NCBI RefSeq assembly: GCF_900460245.1
Contig: NZ_UHIP01000001.1
Location: 806,001 to 870,000 of the forward strand
Reading direction: 5' to 3'
Source: Vibrio fluvialis
GTDB taxonomy: Bacteria; Pseudomonadota; Gammaproteobacteria; Enterobacterales; Vibrionaceae
DNA: 64,000 bases
Position 1 is the first letter of the stretch. Each line of letters begins with the position of its first letter. Positions 18,080 to 26,983 of this stretch are shown here, piece by piece. The position numbers and the translations under genes are program-made. The notes under the pieces are model-generated. The model did no database searches, was not told the DNA's origin, and was given only the letters and a program-made list of their open reading frames with translations.

Positions 18080-18170
18080 TGGCGGAGAGATAGGGATTTG
18101 AACCCTAGGTACGCTATTAACGTACGCCGGTTTTCAAGACCGGTGCTTTCAACCACTCAGCCATCTCTCC
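18080..18170 (-). tRNA. tRNA-Ser (anticodon UGA)
   Basis: A 91-base type II tRNA read on the minus strand. It starts GGAGAGATGGCTGAG, has the anticodon loop CTTGAAA within CCGGT/ACCGG stems, a long variable arm (GCGTACG...), the T-arm GGTTCAAATCC, acceptor strand CTCTCC and an encoded GCCA end. The anticodon TGA decodes UCA and related serine codons. Its 3' end faces the catabolic region. Confidence 0.95.
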
Positions 18171-18296
18171 GTTGTTGAAGCGCATATTATCGGCCTCTGG
18201 AAACCTTGTAAAGCCCCAATTGAACTGTTTGCTGCATTTGTGCGCGTTTAAGCGCAAAAAGTTGTTCTGAGTAGGATTTCTGGGAGTTTGTGACAC

Positions 18297-18330
18297 GAAA
18301 AAGGGGAGTTTCCATGTGGAAACTCCCCTC
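18297..18330 (-). terminator. Terminator after tRNA-Pro
   Basis: AGGGGAGTTTCCA and TGGAAACTCCCCT form a 13-bp stem with a two-base junction loop, followed on the minus strand by a U-run. It separates tRNA-Pro from tRNA-Ser, so the latter needs its own promoter or read-through. Confidence 0.85.
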
Positions 18331-18338
18331 TAGGTGTA

Positions 18339-18415
18339 TGGTCGGACTGAGAGGATTTGAACCTCCGACCCCCGACACCCCATGACGGTGCGCTACCAAG
18401 CTGCGCTACAGTCCG
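18339..18415 (-). tRNA. tRNA-Pro (anticodon GGG)
   Basis: A 77-base tRNA read on the minus strand. It starts CGGACTGTAGCGCAGC, has the anticodon loop ATGGGGT between CCGTC and GTCGG (one T-T mismatch, as in E. coli proL), the T-arm GGAGGTTCAAATCCTC and an encoded ACCA end. The anticodon GGG reads CCC and CCU. Confidence 0.95.
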
Positions 18416-18477
18416 ATGGGATTAATCTAATCATTTTCATTCCGTGCGTCAACTGGAAAGCTGGATAACGCGCTGAT

Positions 18478-20283
18478 TTAATTATCCTTTGAATAAAAAC
18501 GCTGCAACTCGGTCAGGCCTTGCATCAGAATTGGCAGAGTTGGGTTGGCGTCTTTCAAACGTTGGTAATTGTCGTCGAACAGTTTGAAGTTACCAAACTT
18601 ATCGATCACCGTGGTGTCTTTATCGGTAATTAATGCCAGCTCACGAGAATCGCCAGCCAGAATCCATTTTCTTTTATTTTCATTAAACAGGTTACGGCCG
18701 CTGCTGAAATCATTCGGATTCGATGAAACGCCCAATAGATCCTGCAACAGCGTCACACTCAGATCGAGATGGCTGGAGCGATGCGTAAAGGTCGCCGCAA
18801 TTTTACCCGGCCAGTGAATCACCATTGGCACCTGTAACTGGTAACGGCTGTAGTTGCTGTTCGCGCCCCAGCTGTTGGTTTTGGTTTCGTTGAATTCAGT
18901 CCCGTGATTAGACGTAATTACCACCACGGTTTTATCCAGCAGTTCCATCTCTTGCAATTTGGCAAACAGCAACCCGAGTTCCTGGTCTGCGACATTCACT
19001 GAATGGTGATAGTTATTACGTAGCTTTTCGGTCGCTGAGGCTTTGGAATTGCTGTCTGCGTAGTTACTGAAATTATCGACGGTCGTGAGCTCCAGGAAGC
19101 CAAACCATGGCGAGCCACTTTTATCGCTGACCCAGTTGGCCCAGCGTTGAATGGTCTGTTCGTCAGATGTGGTGTCAGGGTCGAACGGTGCTTTAGACAG
19201 CGGCATACCGCGGAAAATGGTTTCCTGGTAAAGGCTGTCACTGAAGTTATCACCGCTGAACAGGCCAAACTGGTAGGACTGCGATTTGAGCACATCCACC
19301 AGTACAGGTGCGGTACCTTGCACTGTGATGCTGCTGGCATAGCTGCTCGGTAAGCCATAAAACAGGCCGAACATACCAAACGCATCGTTGCTTGAGCTGT
19401 AATGGTTGGTGAAGTTCAGGTTGTTTTCCGCAAACTGAGTCATGTTCGGCATCATGTCTTTAGTGAGCACGTCTGCACGCAGATTATCCACACTCACGAT
19501 CAGAATGTTGAGATTGTTCGCGCGGCGGCCGAACTGAATTTTTTCCAGCGGGTAGCTGACCAGATCCACGTTGCTGCGGTTCTTCTCTTCCAGACGCTTG
19601 AGGTATTCCTCACGATCCAACAAGCCATGTTTTTCCATGAAGGACTTCGCAGTCATCGGGTAGGAGAGCGGGAAGTTCGACTTCTGGCTGGTTACCGGCG
19701 TGTAAAGGTACGCATCTGACCAGACATAAATCAGGTGACTACCAATGAAACTGATGAAGAACACGGCGGCCATCGGGCGGCCGATGCGCTTATGTGACAA
19801 TTTACGCTGTTTGCGCCAGACCCATTCCGACAGTCCGAGCTGTAACAAGAAAATCAGGGGCAGCACCACGAACAGATGTTGCAAATCGGCGCTGACATTG
19901 CTGTCGTCGCTGAATAACAATTCCCACACCACCGGGGTGAGGTGAAGATTAATCGTTTGATAGGTCTGCGTATCAATCAGCAGAACGGTTAAGCCGAATG
20001 TGGCGAAACAGACGGCAATAAACCGAAACAACGTTCGTGACGGTATCAGGAACGTGAGAGGAAACAGAATTAACAGATAGATGGCAAAAACCAGGAAGCC
20101 GAAATGACCGACCCAGGACATTGTCAGGTAAAATTGGCCCAGAAACGTATCCGGCCACGGCGACTGAGCGATGTAGCGTGTGCCAATAAGCATTGCTGCG
20201 ATAATGTTGAAGAAGGCAAACCAATGCCCCCACCCAACCAGACGAGACACACGTTCGCCGTATGTGTTTCCGCTATCTACCAT
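18478..20283 (-). CDS. yejM: Inner-membrane sulfatase-like protein YejM (LapC/PbgA)
   Basis: A 601-residue protein with an N-terminal DUF3413 region of about five transmembrane segments (residues 15 to about 190) and a C-terminal periplasmic alkaline-phosphatase/sulfatase-like domain (from about residue 255: NNLNILIVSVDNLRADVL; later VVVITSNHGTEFNETK). In E. coli the homologue senses lipopolysaccharide and controls LpxC stability through LapB. The catalytic nucleophile region reads SVDNLRAD rather than a canonical sulfatase C/S-x-P-x-R site, in line with a non-enzymatic role. It forms the conserved yejM-yejL pair, with yejK divergent. Confidence 0.9.
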   Translation of the reverse strand: MVDSGNTYGERVSRLVGWGHWFAFFNIIAAMLIGTRYIAQSPWPDTFLGQFYLTMSWVGHFGFLVFAIYLLILFPLTFLIPSRTLFRFIAVCFATFGLTVLLIDTQTYQTINLHLTPVVWELLFSDDSNVSADLQHLFVVLPLIFLLQLGLSEWVWRKQRKLSHKRIGRPMAAVFFISFIGSHLIYVWSDAYLYTPVTSQKSNFPLSYPMTAKSFMEKHGLLDREEYLKRLEEKNRSNVDLVSYPLEKIQFGRRANNLNILIVSVDNLRADVLTKDMMPNMTQFAENNLNFTNHYSSSNDAFGMFGLFYGLPSSYASSITVQGTAPVLVDVLKSQSYQFGLFSGDNFSDSLYQETIFRGMPLSKAPFDPDTTSDEQTIQRWANWVSDKSGSPWFGFLELTTVDNFSNYADSNSKASATEKLRNNYHHSVNVADQELGLLFAKLQEMELLDKTVVVITSNHGTEFNETKTNSWGANSNYSRYQLQVPMVIHWPGKIAATFTHRSSHLDLSVTLLQDLLGVSSNPNDFSSGRNLFNENKRKWILAGDSRELALITDKDTTVIDKFGNFKLFDDNYQRLKDANPTLPILMQGLTELQRFYSKDN

Positions 20284-20317
20284 GTATTTTTCTATTTATC
20301 CGGTGTTGTCTATGAAA

Positions 20318-20533
20318 TTAGTCTTGTAACGAAGACATTAACGCTTGAGCAAACTTCTCCGCAATCGCTTTGCGCTGTGCTGAGGCAACGTTTTGGTTCA
20401 ACACGTTGGTCGCCACGTTTCCTGCAATCATCAGGGTAAGCTCTGGAGAAGCATCATGTTTATCAAGAACGGCAGCGATTTCAGTCAGGATAGTTTCAAC
20501 TTTTTCGTCACTGTATTTCGATGTAATTGGCAT
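20318..20533 (-). CDS. yejL: YejL family protein (UPF0352)
   Basis: A 71-residue helical protein (starts [20 protein letters not shown]; has [18 protein letters not shown]). The family is small, dimeric and of unknown function, and is consistently next to yejM and yejK in gammaproteobacteria. It lies 34 bases upstream of yejM on the same strand and is divergent from yejK. Confidence 0.92.
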   Translation of the reverse strand: MPITSKYSDEKVETILTEIAAVLDKHDASPELTLMIAGNVATNVLNQNVASAQRKAIAEKFAQALMSSLQD

Positions 20534-20617
20534 AAAGACTCTAATGATGATAGTAAAAGCGGCTTATGATAACCTACTATGCCTTACAACTGAAACCAGT
20601 ACGATGATTATTTCACT

Positions 20618-21619
20618 ATGAGTTTGCACCTTTCCAATGTCATTTTGCATCAACTGCGCAAAAACGATAATGACGAGTTGATGGTTAACTACCGCGCTCA
20701 GTCTCTCGATAATGATACTTCAACCGAAAACCTAGTGGCCGAACTGCATCGCGTGTTCAACGCGAAAGCGGGTAAGGGGTTCGGTTCGTTTAAGTCTGAC
20801 AGTGATTTTCAAAGCTGGTTGCAGGAATTACGTAAAGGTGAGCGAAACTTTTACGAATTTTCGCAACTGAGCGCACAGCGTCTGAAAGATGAATTGGCGA
20901 AATACCCGTTTGCTGATGAAGGCATTCTGGTGATGGCGGAATATCAGTCGCTGGCTACTGATTATCTGTTTATCGGTATTTTGCCGATGAACCAAAGCCT
21001 GAAAGTGACTGAAGGTCTCGACATCAGCGCGACCGATTACCTCGACATTAACAAGATGGATATCGCCGCGCGTATCGATTTGTCGAGCTACGAGACGGAT
21101 CGCGATTCCAACCGTTACCTGTCTTACATTAAAGGCCGCGTGGGGCGTAAAGTGGCGGATTTCTTCCTCGACTTCCTACAAGCGGATATCGGTTTGGATC
21201 CAAAACAGCAAAACCAGCTGCTGATGCAGGCGGTGGAAGATTTCTGTACCGATTCTAAGCTCGAAAAAGACGAAGCGATCAGCTACAAAAAGCAGGTTTA
21301 CGATTACTGTAGCGACCAGATTAAAGCGGGCGAAGAGGTACAGATTCAGGAACTGTCGGGCGAGTTGCCAGCCAGTACTGATGGCACCAGCTTCTTCGAT
21401 TTCACACGCGAACATGGCTATGAGCTGGAAGAAAGTTTCCCGGGTGATCGCAGCACCGTGCGCAAGCTGACCAAATACGTGGGGGCTGGTGGCGGCCTCA
21501 ATATCAGCTTTGACAGCCTGTTGATGGGTGAGCGTGTATTCTACGATCCAGAAACGGACACGCTGACCATTAAAGGCACACCGCCAAACTTACGTGATCA
21601 ACTGACTCGTAAGCAGTAA
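20618..21619 (+). CDS. yejK: Nucleoid-associated protein YejK (NdpA)
   Basis: A 333-residue member of the 37-kDa nucleoid-associated protein family; the E. coli homologue has 335. Matches include the N-terminal MSLHLSNVILHQLRKNDNDE, LDINKMDIAARIDLSSYE, SYIKGRVGRKVADFF and FDSLLMGERVFYDPETDTL. It binds DNA or topoisomerase in E. coli, but its role is poorly known. It is divergent from yejL/yejM, and a strong hairpin with a T-run follows. Confidence 0.92.
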   Translation: MSLHLSNVILHQLRKNDNDELMVNYRAQSLDNDTSTENLVAELHRVFNAKAGKGFGSFKSDSDFQSWLQELRKGERNFYEFSQLSAQRLKDELAKYPFADEGILVMAEYQSLATDYLFIGILPMNQSLKVTEGLDISATDYLDINKMDIAARIDLSSYETDRDSNRYLSYIKGRVGRKVADFFLDFLQADIGLDPKQQNQLLMQAVEDFCTDSKLEKDEAISYKKQVYDYCSDQIKAGEEVQIQELSGELPASTDGTSFFDFTREHGYELEESFPGDRSTVRKLTKYVGAGGGLNISFDSLLMGERVFYDPETDTLTIKGTPPNLRDQLTRKQ

Positions 21620-21626
21620 ATCAAAG

Positions 21627-21650
21627 AGAGCGCAATCGCGCTCTTTTTTT
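21627..21650 (+). terminator. Terminator of yejK
   Basis: AGAGCGC-AATC-GCGCTCT followed by seven T residues, 8 bases after the yejK stop; a typical rho-independent terminator. Confidence 0.9.
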
Positions 21651-21719
21651 CGGCTTTTTTGGTGGCGTCACGACAGGTTTTGTATTTCAGTATATGCTTG
21701 TATTTAATAATAAATCGTA

Positions 21720-22985
21720 ATGCAGAGAGCAGGGATGAGAGCAAACAGCGTTAGTGGGCTATTCAAGGACAAGTCGTATCTCGCCGTTATTGCCGTATGG
21801 GGAGCGGTGATGCTGTTCGTTTTGCTGCAATACCGCGCTCTGGAAACCACCAGCCGTAATCTCAACGAACTGGAAAACAGCGTTGAAGGTCTGCGCAATA
21901 CCATCTATTTCAGTGCGCCCTATCGAACCACGCGAGCCAACGATTTGGCGCTCAACATTCAGTTGATCTACTCCTTACGGCTGCAATTGGAAGCAGACTC
22001 GACCTCCGACTGGTTTCAACCCGATTTAACGCAAACTCTCTACGTAACAGACCGCTTTATCGAACAAACACAAAGTTTTCTGGCGGTGGAACTGTCGGTG
22101 AACGATTTGGTTGAGCGGTTGCAGACTTTGCGCGAGCGTTACGCATCACAGCCGGATATTCAGGCGGATTATCTCAAGATTGGCGCTTATGTGTTGCAGG
22201 CGCTCTACACAGAGGGCGCGCGCAGTCCTGAGCTCTATCGTACCTTTGATGCCTTATTGAAATTGTCCGAGACATTGCCACAAGACGCGAAAAATGATCT
22301 GCAACATACGCTTGCGAAGGTCTCGACGCTGCTCAGCCATTATGCCGAAGGTGACAATCTGGTAGATAAGCTGCTGCGTCATCGGGTGCACAATGAAATC
22401 ATGTCGGTGAATGCTCAGTATGAGGATCGGTTTAAAACCCTGACGATTGTGAGCATGGGCGGCAGCGCCATCGCAATGTTACTGTTGGTTGGCTTGATGA
22501 TGCGCAGCGGTCGCACCGCCGATTCTGCGGGCAAAAAAGAGGCGGCCAAAGAAACGAGCGCTGTAGTCACAATGGTGGAAAAGGAACACAACATTGTCAC
22601 GCCGATAATGACTAAGCCTCAGCCGATTCCCCAGCCGGAAGAAGGGACGGCCATCGACATTGCGCGCATGCTGTCATCGCTCAATGATGATCATGATTCG
22701 GTGAATATGTTGCTTGAAGTGTTTGTTGAAGATCATCGCAACGATGACCAGAGTTTACGGCAATTGTTAACTACCGATCCGCAAGCTGCGCTGCGCAAAG
22801 CACACAGTCTGAAAGGTGTGGCTGGAAATTTAGGGGCTGATGGACTGCGTGAAATTGCCATGGCGATAGAAATGAAACTAAAGCAGGACACCATGCCTTC
22901 TGAGCCTGAACTACAGCAACTGACATCTCAGCTCAAACTGGCCATTGAAAGTGCCCGTTATTTTCTCAATAAGCGGGCCAGTTGA
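21720..22985 (+). CDS. Membrane-anchored Hpt-domain protein
   Basis: A 421-residue protein with a transmembrane helix near residues 23-40, a helical periplasmic region (about 45-240), a second membrane helix near 247-265 and a cytoplasmic histidine phosphotransfer domain (about 310-415). The phospho-accepting histidine is in RKAHSLKGVAGNLGA, the canonical Hpt signature. No kinase or receiver domain is present, so it must act with partners encoded elsewhere, passing phosphate between a sensor kinase and a response regulator. Two in-frame ATGs (21720 and 21735) are possible and neither has a good ribosome site. No operon partner is adjacent. Confidence 0.82.
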   Translation: MQRAGMRANSVSGLFKDKSYLAVIAVWGAVMLFVLLQYRALETTSRNLNELENSVEGLRNTIYFSAPYRTTRANDLALNIQLIYSLRLQLEADSTSDWFQPDLTQTLYVTDRFIEQTQSFLAVELSVNDLVERLQTLRERYASQPDIQADYLKIGAYVLQALYTEGARSPELYRTFDALLKLSETLPQDAKNDLQHTLAKVSTLLSHYAEGDNLVDKLLRHRVHNEIMSVNAQYEDRFKTLTIVSMGGSAIAMLLLVGLMMRSGRTADSAGKKEAAKETSAVVTMVEKEHNIVTPIMTKPQPIPQPEEGTAIDIARMLSSLNDDHDSVNMLLEVFVEDHRNDDQSLRQLLTTDPQAALRKAHSLKGVAGNLGADGLREIAMAIEMKLKQDTMPSEPELQQLTSQLKLAIESARYFLNKRAS

Positions 22986-23003
22986 AATCAGACAACAACG
23001 GAT

Positions 23004-23036
23004 AAAAAAAGAGCGCGAATATCGCGCTCTTTTTTG
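23004..23036. terminator. Bidirectional terminator between the Hpt gene and nhaC
   Basis: AGAGCGCGA and TCGCGCTCT form a 9-bp stem with an ATA loop, flanked by an A-run on the left and a T-run on the right, so it can terminate both convergent genes. Confidence 0.92.
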
Positions 23037-23038
23037 CG

Positions 23039-24478
23039 TTAAGCAGACTGCTTTTGCAGCACCGCTTCCGGTTCGGCTTCATCTGCCACTTCGGCGGTGG
23101 GCTCGCACTTGTCAACAAACCAACCCATGTAAGAGGTGAAAATTGTCACAAGGATACACACGAAGCTCAGCCACATGAACGGTGCATACGATAGCGTTGC
23201 CACACCAAGAATACTCGCCATGTAGATACCGTTGTCACTCCAAGGCACCATACCTGATGTCAGCGTGCCGCCAAACTCGGCATTGCGAGACAGGTTTTTA
23301 CGCTTGTACCCCAGACGGTCGTAGTTTTTGGCGCAGATTTTCGGTGTCAGGATCAGAGAGACGTACATCGCAGAACCAAACACGTTGCCCATGAATGCTG
23401 TTCCGATGGTGCTGGTCGCTAGCGAGCCAGGACTGGTGACGCGACGCTCAAACAGTTTGGCGATGGTTTCCAGCACCCCCACTTTGTCCAGCAGTCCACC
23501 AAAGCCCAGGCCGAACACGATAACCGCGACAGAACCCAGCATGGAAGACATACCACCGCGGTTGAGAATTGCGTCAATGAAATCGACACCTGACTGGATG
23601 CTGAACGGTGCCCATGCAGTATTGAATGCTTGCAGGAAGTCGACATCCTGAATCATCACCGCCCAGATAATACCAAGCAGAGAACCAAAACTGATCACGG
23701 GGAATGAAGGCATACGCATCGCCAGCAGCCCCAGTACGATCAACACCGGAATGAACGAGTAAGGCGTAATGTAGAATTGTGTTTCCATCGCATTAATCAC
23801 AGATTGAACCTGTGACATGTCCACGTTGCCCGCGTAGTGGAAGCCGAACAAGGTAAACATGATGCCGGTAATTACGTAGCTGATCAGTGCGATCGGCAGC
23901 ATGCCTTTGATGTGTTCCACAACCTCAACGTTAGACATCGAAGATGCCAGAATCACGGAGTCAGACAGTGGGGACATTTTGTCACCAAAGTAACAGCCGG
24001 ACAGCACCGCGCCTGCGGTGATTGGTGCCGGAACGCCGAGACCCTGGCCGATACCCATCATCGCAATACCTGCTGTGCCTGCTGCGCCCCAAGAGGTGCC
24101 GGTTGCCAGCGCCGTCAGAGAACAGATCACCATGGTCGCCAGCAAAAAGATGGAAGGATGGATAGCTTTCAGACCGTAGTAAATGATTGTTGGTACAATA
24201 CCGCCGGAAATCCAGGTGCCGACCAGCGCGCCAACCGCTAAAAGTATTAAAACAGCACCTAAACCGTTAGAAATGCCGCTGAGTGCTGCTTTTTCCAAAT
24301 CTTGGTACTTGTGACCAAGGCGGATGCCCAGCGTAATAATGATGAACCAGCCAATGTACAAAGCCAGTTGAATAGGCAGATCGAGCTTAGCAGTAAACGA
24401 AAAAGCCAGGAGTAAAAACAGACCCAGCGATACAATCACTTGTAACAGACTAGGTAAGCGTTTGGGGGCTTGAGTCAT
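23039..24478 (-). CDS. nhaC: Na+/H+ antiporter NhaC family
   Basis: A 479-residue polytopic membrane protein with about 11-12 hydrophobic segments. Family blocks include ALATGTSWGAAGTAGIAMMG, SGCYFGDKMSPLSDSVILAS and FGSAMYVSLILTPKICAKNY, and the length is normal. It exchanges cytoplasmic sodium for protons. Some NhaC-like proteins of vibrios have instead been proposed to carry organic cations or amino acids, so the substrate is a family inference. It is monocistronic and convergent with the Hpt gene. Confidence 0.88.
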   Translation of the reverse strand: MTQAPKRLPSLLQVIVSLGLFLLLAFSFTAKLDLPIQLALYIGWFIIITLGIRLGHKYQDLEKAALSGISNGLGAVLILLAVGALVGTWISGGIVPTIIYYGLKAIHPSIFLLATMVICSLTALATGTSWGAAGTAGIAMMGIGQGLGVPAPITAGAVLSGCYFGDKMSPLSDSVILASSMSNVEVVEHIKGMLPIALISYVITGIMFTLFGFHYAGNVDMSQVQSVINAMETQFYITPYSFIPVLIVLGLLAMRMPSFPVISFGSLLGIIWAVMIQDVDFLQAFNTAWAPFSIQSGVDFIDAILNRGGMSSMLGSVAVIVFGLGFGGLLDKVGVLETIAKLFERRVTSPGSLATSTIGTAFMGNVFGSAMYVSLILTPKICAKNYDRLGYKRKNLSRNAEFGGTLTSGMVPWSDNGIYMASILGVATLSYAPFMWLSFVCILVTIFTSYMGWFVDKCEPTAEVADEAEPEAVLQKQSA

Positions 24479-24903
24479 TATTGGAACCTCTTATCGGGTA
24501 GTTATACTAAGGAGAGGTAAACATCCTTACGAATTCGGCGGAACTGTACATGAGTTGGAATAATATATCGACATTAAACTCAATTGGTGTGATTTGTGTC
24601 GTTATGGCCGTTAACCGATGAGATTAAATGTTGTTATTGAGAAAACTATTTGAAACAAAATAATTTGTAATGTGAAAAATACGTGTAACAAAAGCTCGGT
24701 AATTAAGTGAAAATTTGATTACCAAACGCTGAACAATTGAGAAATATAATGGTTTTAACGGCTTGAAAGCTAAACGACCGTAAATACAGGGGCTACGAAA
24801 GAAAAAGTTACGACTTTTCTGAAGAAAGGCTTGAGATTTTATCCTGAACCACTTATAGATGGTGGATTGAATTTTTAACTGGAATACACGGAGAGTTAGT
24901 GCG
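24479..24903. other. Divergent nhaC-asd intergenic region
   Basis: A 425-base AT-rich spacer holding both promoters. A TATAAT box is seen at 24745-24750 in the asd direction, without a convincing -35 box. A small inverted repeat (CCAC...GTGG near 24850-24866) lies in the asd leader. I looked for lysine-riboswitch landmarks towards both genes and did not find them. A 109-codon minus-strand frame here overlaps asd and looks spurious. Confidence 0.5.
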
Positions 24904-26019
24904 ATGAGAGTAGGTTTAGTGGGTTGGCGTGGCATGGTTGGTTCTGTACTCATGCAACGTATGGTTGAAGAACGTGATTTTGACCTGATTGAGCCCGTTT
25001 TCTACAGTACGTCACAAATCGGTATCCCTGCGCCAAACTTCGGCAAAGAAGCAGGTTTACTTCAAGATGCGTTTGATATTGATAGCCTGAAGCAGTTGGA
25101 TGCGGTTATTACATGTCAGGGCGGCAGCTACACTGAGAAAGTGTACCCGGCACTTCGCCAGGCAGGCTGGAAAGGCTACTGGATTGATGCAGCGTCTACA
25201 CTTCGCATGGACAAAGACTCCATTATTACTCTGGATCCAGTCAACCTGACTCAAATCCAACAAGGCATTCACGGTGGAACCAACACTTTCGTTGGCGGTA
25301 ACTGTACCGTTAGCCTGATGCTGATGGGCCTGGGTGGTCTGTTTGAGCGTGGTCTGGTGGAATGGATGAGCGCGATGACCTACCAAGCCGCTTCTGGCGC
25401 GGGTGCACAAAACATGCGCGAACTCATTTCGCAAATGGGCGTGATCAATGATGCCGTAAGCTCTGAGCTGGCAAACCCATCAAGCTCTATTCTGGATATC
25501 GACCAGAAAGTGGCAGAAACCATGCGCTCTTCAAGCTTCCCGACAGACCAGTTTGGCGTACCGCTAGCAGGGTCTCTGATCCCTTGGATCGACGTGAAAC
25601 GCGACAACGGTCAGAGCAAAGAAGAGTGGAAAGCTGGCGTAGAAGCGAACAAGATTCTGGGCCTGCAAAACTCTCCAGTACCAATCGACGGTACCTGTGT
25701 CCGTATCGGTGCGATGCGCTGCCACTCTCAGGCGCTGACCATCAAGCTGAAACAGAATGTACCGCTGGACGAAATTGAAGAGATGATCGCAACGCACAAC
25801 GATTGGGTAAAAGTTATCCCGAACGAGCGCGACATCACCGCTCGTGAATTGAGCCCAGCGAAAGTCACAGGTACTCTGTCTGTGCCAGTAGGCCGTCTGC
25901 GTAAGATGTCTATGGGCGATGACTTCCTGAACGCCTTCACTGTGGGTGACCAGTTATTATGGGGCGCAGCAGAACCTCTGCGTCGTACACTGCGCATCAT
26001 TCTGGCTGAAAAACAGTAA
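24904..26019 (+). CDS. asd: Aspartate-semialdehyde dehydrogenase
   Basis: A 371-residue enzyme converting aspartyl phosphate to aspartate semialdehyde with NADPH, a shared step of lysine, threonine, methionine and diaminopimelate synthesis. The N-terminal nucleotide loop is [17 protein letters not shown]. The catalytic cysteine is C134 in [12 protein letters not shown], and the substrate-binding block [20 protein letters not shown] is intact. The size and motifs match the gammaproteobacterial form. The ATG is preceded by GGAGAG, and a bidirectional terminator follows. Confidence 0.96.
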   Translation: MRVGLVGWRGMVGSVLMQRMVEERDFDLIEPVFYSTSQIGIPAPNFGKEAGLLQDAFDIDSLKQLDAVITCQGGSYTEKVYPALRQAGWKGYWIDAASTLRMDKDSIITLDPVNLTQIQQGIHGGTNTFVGGNCTVSLMLMGLGGLFERGLVEWMSAMTYQAASGAGAQNMRELISQMGVINDAVSSELANPSSSILDIDQKVAETMRSSSFPTDQFGVPLAGSLIPWIDVKRDNGQSKEEWKAGVEANKILGLQNSPVPIDGTCVRIGAMRCHSQALTIKLKQNVPLDEIEEMIATHNDWVKVIPNERDITARELSPAKVTGTLSVPVGRLRKMSMGDDFLNAFTVGDQLLWGAAEPLRRTLRIILAEKQ

Positions 26020-26037
26020 GCACTCTCTCCTAAAAAA

Positions 26038-26066
26038 TAAAGCGCCTTTATGGCGCTTTATTTTTA
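26038..26066. terminator. Bidirectional terminator between asd and the channel gene
   Basis: TAAAGCGCC-TTTAT-GGCGCTTTA, a 9-bp stem flanked by A-rich and T-rich sequence. The stop codon of the convergent ion-channel gene (26048-26050) lies within the hairpin loop. Confidence 0.9.
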
Positions 26067-26932
26067 TCAAACTCCTCATATTCATCGTGCCCACTCAATA
26101 CCGGCACCACCCGCTTATCCGGGTCGGCCAGCTCGCTGCCACAATGTTTGCAATACAACGCGTCAGATTCGTGTCCCGACAACGAACAGTTCGGACATTT
26201 GACCAAGGAGCGATGGGAGCTCATTTCCTGATTCAGTTCGGCGGTGATGATCCCGGTAGGCACCGCCAGAATCGAATAGCCCAGCAACATGGTGAGCGAA
26301 GCGACGGCTTTTCCCAGTGGCGTTTGCGGCGCCACGTCGCCATAACCGACCGTCGTAATGGTCACAATCGCCCAGTAAATACTTTGTGGAATGCTGGTAA
26401 AACCGTTTTCCGGCCCTTCAATGACATACACCAACGAGCCAAAGATCGTGACCAACACCGCTACTGTGCTAAAGAAAATTAGGACTTTGCGCCGGGCACC
26501 AAGTAACGAACGCATCAAAATGTTGGAGTCTTGCAGGTAGCGCACCAGCTTGAGGATTCGGAAGATCCGCATCACCCTTAGCAGGCGAATCGCGCCCATG
26601 AATGTGGCTGATGGGAACAGCAGGGCGAAATAGGTGGGGAGGATCGACAACAAATCAATCACACCATAAAAGCTTTTCGCGTAAGCCGTTGGCTTTGGCG
26701 AGCAGTAAAGGCGCAGCAAATATTCGATAGTAAACAGAGCGGTAAAGAAATATTCGATATAACGAATTTCAGTTTTCCATACTGCTGAAACTTCAGGAAT
26801 CGACTCCAGAATCAGGGTAAAAATAGAAGTCAGAATGGCGACAATCAGAGCAATGTCGAACAGTCGACCGGCACGTGTATGAGTGCCGAAAATGATGACG
26901 TAAAGCTGATGTCTGAGTGTGTTGTTGGGCAT
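26048..26932 (-). CDS. Voltage-gated potassium channel-like protein with C-terminal zinc ribbon
   Basis: A 294-residue six-segment ion transporter. The S4-like helix carries repeated basic residues (RLLRVMRIFRILKLVRYL, 116-133), and the selectivity filter TVGYGD is at 194-199. The last 60 residues are soluble and contain CPNC...CKHC (C246, C249, C261, C264), a zinc-ribbon pattern. The core resembles bacterial Kv-type channels; the ribbon is an unusual tail. The start codon lies at the edge of a 12-bp inverted repeat that may fold over the translation start. It is downstream of marC on the same strand (51-base gap). Confidence 0.87.
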   Translation of the reverse strand: MPNNTLRHQLYVIIFGTHTRAGRLFDIALIVAILTSIFTLILESIPEVSAVWKTEIRYIEYFFTALFTIEYLLRLYCSPKPTAYAKSFYGVIDLLSILPTYFALLFPSATFMGAIRLLRVMRIFRILKLVRYLQDSNILMRSLLGARRKVLIFFSTVAVLVTIFGSLVYVIEGPENGFTSIPQSIYWAIVTITTVGYGDVAPQTPLGKAVASLTMLLGYSILAVPTGIITAELNQEMSSHRSLVKCPNCSLSGHESDALYCKHCGSELADPDKRVVPVLSGHDEYEEFDKNKAP

Positions 26933-26967
26933 GATATTGCAACCTGTTTCATCCGTTGCAATATCAT
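26931..26967 (-). promoter_or_regulatory. Inverted repeat covering the channel gene start
   Basis: On the minus strand ATGATATTGCAA and TTGCAATATCAT are perfect 12-base arms around a 13-base loop. The right arm includes the first two bases of the channel ATG, and the loop carries the ACAGG that would serve as ribosome site. No U-run follows, so it looks more like a translation-control or stabilising element than a terminator. Confidence 0.6.
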
Positions 26968-26983
26968 AACGTCTCGCCAGCGT

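Noticed and set aside
24479..24903. Possible lysine riboswitch for nhaC or asd
   Set aside because: The conserved core segments of the lysine element were not found in either direction.
24624..24953. A 109-codon minus-strand frame between nhaC and asd
   Set aside because: It overlaps the asd start, has no recognisable domain and reflects AT-rich spacer sequence.
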